Shown here in pieces: positions 7,954 to 9,940 of a stretch of DNA of 9,940 nucleotides. Origin of the DNA: Deltaproteobacteria bacterium. GTDB taxonomy: Bacteria > Desulfobacterota > DSM-4660 > Desulfatiglandales > HGW-15. Every line of letters starts with the position of its first letter. The first letter of the stretch is position 1. The notes below the pieces were generated by a model. The model saw only the letters and a program-made list of their open reading frames with translations, ran no database searches and was not told where the DNA came from. The position numbers and the translations under genes were made by a program. The DNA lies in NCBI GenBank assembly GCA_019308985.1, contig JAFDHB010000128.1, positions 1-9,940 on the forward strand, read 5' to 3'.

Positions 7954-9724
7954 GCGGGGCTGACCCAGTGTTCCGGATGGTGAATGGATGGTCACGAGAT
8001 GATCCCGGTTGAACAATCCCGTAGTCATAAGGATTCGCACCGAAATAGGCGATATTGGGACCGTCCGCGCTGGTTAACAGCAGGAACAAGACCCCAGGGA
8101 TTGGGATGGCAGGACCTGAATGGCGGAGCGAGTTGATCGCCTCTTGTAAATTTATTCTTGGTTTGGTTATAGCCACCTTTCCATCCATGATGGAGTCTCC
8201 CGTGTTGGCCAGGGTGGACTCCACCTCCGCCGGGGTAAGGTAGGAGCCCTTGATGGCCATGGCAGCACTCTGGAGGCAAGCCGCGGCCCCGGCCGCGTAG
8301 GGGCAGGCTGCCGAGGTGCCCCCGAAACCGTTGGCAGTATCCCAGTAGCCCCCACCCATCTTGCAGGTATACGCCCAGTTGGAGGGAGCAAAAAGGCCTA
8401 AGAACGATGCGCTGTTGGAATAGGTAGTCACCTGATCAGCGTTGGCAGGATCGTCCACGTACCACTTCTCGTTACAGTAGTGGGGCTCGGTGTTCCCGGT
8501 GCATGAATCGTTGCTTATGCATCCCACGTATCCCGGAGGGGGGTTCTGCCCAAGGGTTGCATCATAAACCGCGCCGACGGAGTTCACGTAAGAGATGCAG
8601 GCGGGCCATTCAATGGCGTCGCAGTAGCCGTCATTGCCGGAAGATACGAAGAGCGTCATGCCCGCTGCTACGGCGTTCTTGGCAGCATTGGTCATGGCGC
8701 TGCTCTCGCTGTCGCAGGTACTCAAATATCTGCCGCCACCGAAACTGGTACTGATGACCATGATGGGATGGTTTGGATCGTCGTTCTGGTGGGTGATACA
8801 CCACTCCCAGCCCTCGATCATGTCAGAATCGTAGGCGCTTCCCCCGGTACCATAAGCGATCTTCACAGCGTACAGCTTGGCGTTATAGGCAACGCCTCCG
8901 ATATAATCTCCCGTTGTGCCCAGATCACCTGCCGCAATTCCAGCACAGGCCGTTCCATGCCCCTGCCCGTCCATGGGGTCGCTATCGTCGTCTCCACAGT
9001 CGTAGCCCCCTATGACCTTGGTGTTGGGAAACCCGTCGCCACCCAACTTGGGATGGGTGTAGTCGATACCAGTATCACAGATGGCAATCGCCATTCCGGA
9101 ACCGTTGTAGGTGTTTCTCACGGTGGAGGCCTTCATAAGGGGTATGCCCTGCGCGGTCTGGGCGTATCTGATGTGGTCCTTGTCTATGGACAGGACCTCG
9201 GGGTTATTAACCAGATCCTCGAGCCCGTCCAGGCTCACCTCGGCGGAAAACCCGGGGAAATACCTGAACTGGTTGGTGATGCGCACTCCCGCAGGATCAA
9301 GGGAGCCTGTGACCCTGTCCAGGACGCCCTTCACGGTCTCCACGAGACGTCTCCGGTACTCCATGTCCCTGAGGTTTTCTTCACCCTGGATGCTGGCGGC
9401 TTTCTTGAGGTTCACGATCACCCTTGTTGTGGAGTCCCCCTCCAAAAAAAACCTCAGGATCGCCTGAGGTTCGGAGAGCTTGGGACTCACGGAAAGGGTT
9501 TCTATTCTCTGGACTTCAAGTGCTTCTTGGCCAGAGAGTCCAGGACGGACTTCCTTCCCTGCTGAAACAGAGCCCCAAACAAGGGCTATAAAGATGCTCA
9601 GCACGAAAGTGAATAAAGGCATTTTCTTGTTCATCACCGAATCCACCCTCTTCCTTGTCCGTTTCAGCCAATCCATAGCCTGGTTAGCAGATGCAGGCAA
9701 AAAGAAAGTGCAAATCCTCACCAT
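7853..9724 (-). CDS. Secreted S8 family (subtilisin-like) serine protease, C-terminally truncated and chimeric
   Basis: An extracellular endopeptidase of the subtilase clan, 623 codons. The export signal is the hydrophobic run [20 protein letters not shown] (37-56) after a Lys/Arg-rich stretch. Residues about 100-188 resemble an I9-type propeptide that folds the enzyme and is cleaved off. The catalytic domain (about 190-535) has Asp217 in [10 protein letters not shown], His256 in [10 protein letters not shown], oxyanion Asn364 in SSGNDG and nucleophile Ser471 in [10 protein letters not shown]. The triad is complete. Many cysteines suggest disulfides. From about 545 an Ig-like repeat begins ([19 protein letters not shown]), as in choice-of-anchor/ASH domains of secreted proteins. 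Genuine sequence stops near residue 590. The last 33 or so residues are out-of-frame helicase DNA, so the native C-terminus, which may have held an anchor or sorting tail, is gone. A strong AAGGAGG supports the ATG at 9724. The ATG at 9634 (MNKKMPLF) would give a more standard signal peptide and has only a weaker purine stretch before it. The enzyme may still be active, since the catalytic domain is whole. Confidence 0.88.
   Translation of the reverse strand: MVRICTFFLPASANQAMDWLKRTRKRVDSVMNKKMPLFTFVLSIFIALVWGSVSAGKEVRPGLSGQEALEVQRIETLSVSPKLSEPQAILRFFLEGDSTTRVIVNLKKAASIQGEENLRDMEYRRRLVETVKGVLDRVTGSLDPAGVRITNQFRYFPGFSAEVSLDGLEDLVNNPEVLSIDKDHIRYAQTAQGIPLMKASTVRNTYNGSGMAIAICDTGIDYTHPKLGGDGFPNTKVIGGYDCGDDDSDPMDGQGHGTACAGIAAGDLGTTGDYIGGVAYNAKLYAVKIAYGTGGSAYDSDMIEGWEWCITHQNDDPNHPIMVISTSFGGGRYLSTCDSESSAMTNAAKNAVAAGMTLFVSSGNDGYCDAIEWPACISYVNSVGAVYDATLGQNPPPGYVGCISNDSCTGNTEPHYCNEKWYVDDPANADQVTTYSNSASFLGLFAPSNWAYTCKMGGGYWDTANGFGGTSAACPYAAGAAACLQSAAMAIKGSYLTPAEVESTLANTGDSIMDGKVAITKPRINLQEAINSLRHSGPAIPIPGVLFLLLTSADGPNIAYFGANPYDYGIVQPGSSRDHPFTIRNTGSAPPADPDCRRRGAGEDPRGRSADERTHPQRPGKGL
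7945..7967. other. Rearrangement junction between protease and helicase sequence
   Basis: On the minus strand the protease frame reads [10 protein letters not shown], typical of an Ig-like/ASH repeat, and then turns into Arg- and Pro-rich nonsense ([14 protein letters not shown]). From 7953 a second frame gives a clear helicase motif I. The changeover therefore lies within about a dozen bases. I see no insertion sequence, inverted repeat or tRNA at the joint, so illegitimate recombination, a large deletion or an assembly chimera are all possible. Confidence 0.65.
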
Positions 9725-9733
9725 AGAGCGTGT

Positions 9734-9740
9734 CCTCCTT
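9734..9740 (-). promoter_or_regulatory. Strong Shine-Dalgarno site of the protease gene
   Basis: AAGGAGG on the minus strand, 9 bases before the ATG at 9724. It favours the long form of the protease, with about 34 residues before the hydrophobic signal segment, over the internal ATG at 9634. Confidence 0.7.
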
Positions 9741-9777
9741 ACATGGACTAACCGTAAGGGCCGCCATACCGCAATAT

Positions 9778-9940
9778 TCAGTATAGAGGAACAACAACCA
9801 CCCTGTTCCCTGCCACGGCCAGCTCCATAGTGTCAGTATCGGTAGCAGCTTGATCGTCTGTCACTGTCAGGGTCACATCATAATACCCCTTCTTGAGGTT
9901 TAAAACAGTCGGCTTGATCCCCGTTGCGGTCCTGTTAAAG
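9778..9940 (-). CDS. C-terminal end of a PKD-domain secreted or surface protein (partial)
   Basis: The last 53 codons of a gene that enters from the right edge and ends in TGA. The visible segment YYDVTLTVTDDQAATDTDTM followed by an ELAV strand is the closing part of a PKD (polycystic kidney disease-type) beta-sandwich, where the pattern YxVTLTVTDxxGxTDTDT is diagnostic. PKD domains occur in extracellular proteases, glycoside hydrolases and adhesins, and mediate binding or spacing. The protein ends shortly after the domain (NRVVVVPLY) with no membrane anchor. It lies 53 bases upstream of the protease start on the same strand, with no clear terminator between, so the two are probably co-transcribed. 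The enzymatic or binding part of the protein is outside the window. Confidence 0.75.
   Translation of the reverse strand, partial: FNRTATGIKPTVLNLKKGYYDVTLTVTDDQAATDTDTMELAVAGNRVVVVPLY

Noticed and set aside
7954..8040. Upstream extension of the helicase remnant to a GTG at 8040
   Set aside because: These codons are the protease's Ig-like repeat read in another frame. Helicase-like sequence starts only at about 7953.
8768..9565. Open frame of 265 codons on the plus strand
   Set aside because: It is antisense to the S8 protease, whose triad and propeptide are unmistakable. The plus-strand translation has no recognisable motifs and is low-complexity in character.
9725..9777. Terminator between the PKD gene and the protease
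   Set aside because: Only a short GC-rich stretch (GGCGGCC) is present. There is no clear hairpin followed by a T-run on the minus strand.
1..9940. CRISPR array, tRNA, rRNA or insertion sequence
   Set aside because: I saw no regularly spaced repeats, tRNA-like cloverleaf, rRNA segments, transposase motifs or terminal inverted repeats. The window is almost fully coding on the minus strand.

Overview
All supported genes lie on the minus strand, so the window reads right to left. Coding density is high. Several starts have good Shine-Dalgarno sites (AAGGAGG, GGAGG, GAGGG), so this is bacterial DNA of moderate-to-high GC. The secreted PKD-domain protein and subtilase point to a free-living Gram-negative-like bacterium, possibly from the former Deltaproteobacteria or a metagenome. 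That lineage guess is weak.

Right part (about 7956-9940): the 3' end of a PKD-domain protein, then a secreted S8 (subtilisin-like) serine protease with an intact Asp/His/Ser triad and a strong ribosome binding site. The protease breaks off inside a C-terminal Ig-like (choice-of-anchor/ASH-type) repeat, about 590 codons in.

Junction (about 7953-7965): protease coding sequence changes abruptly, in another frame, into a 53-codon remnant of an SNF2-type helicase. The remnant keeps helicase motif I (ADAVALGKT) and what looks like the native C-terminal tail, and almost nothing else. Its stop codon overlaps the next start (TAATG), so it marks where a full helicase gene once ended.

Left part (1-7792): a giant protein of 2208 residues with two sacsin-type GHKL ATPase modules, one at the N-terminus and one about 1560 residues later. 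After its TGA stop the same frame stays open for a further 333 codons, with protein-like sequence and no convincing start codon. The simplest reading is an ancestral protein of 2542 residues cut by one nonsense change (GGA to TGA, inferred). A further gene starts 14 bases downstream with its own RBS. It runs off the window and begins with a small beta-barrel-like module often seen in UvrD/PcrA-type and other helicases.

Helicase, sacsin-type ATPase and a second possible helicase in one tightly packed operon resemble anti-phage defence islands, but no named system can be assigned from this window. The protease and PKD protein are unrelated housekeeping or secretion genes. The most interesting points are the chimeric protease/helicase junction, the likely nonsense codon in the giant ATPase, and the two-module ATPase itself. 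Together they suggest a multi-gene defence-like operon that is decaying or rearranged. A metagenomic assembly chimera at the junction has to be excluded.
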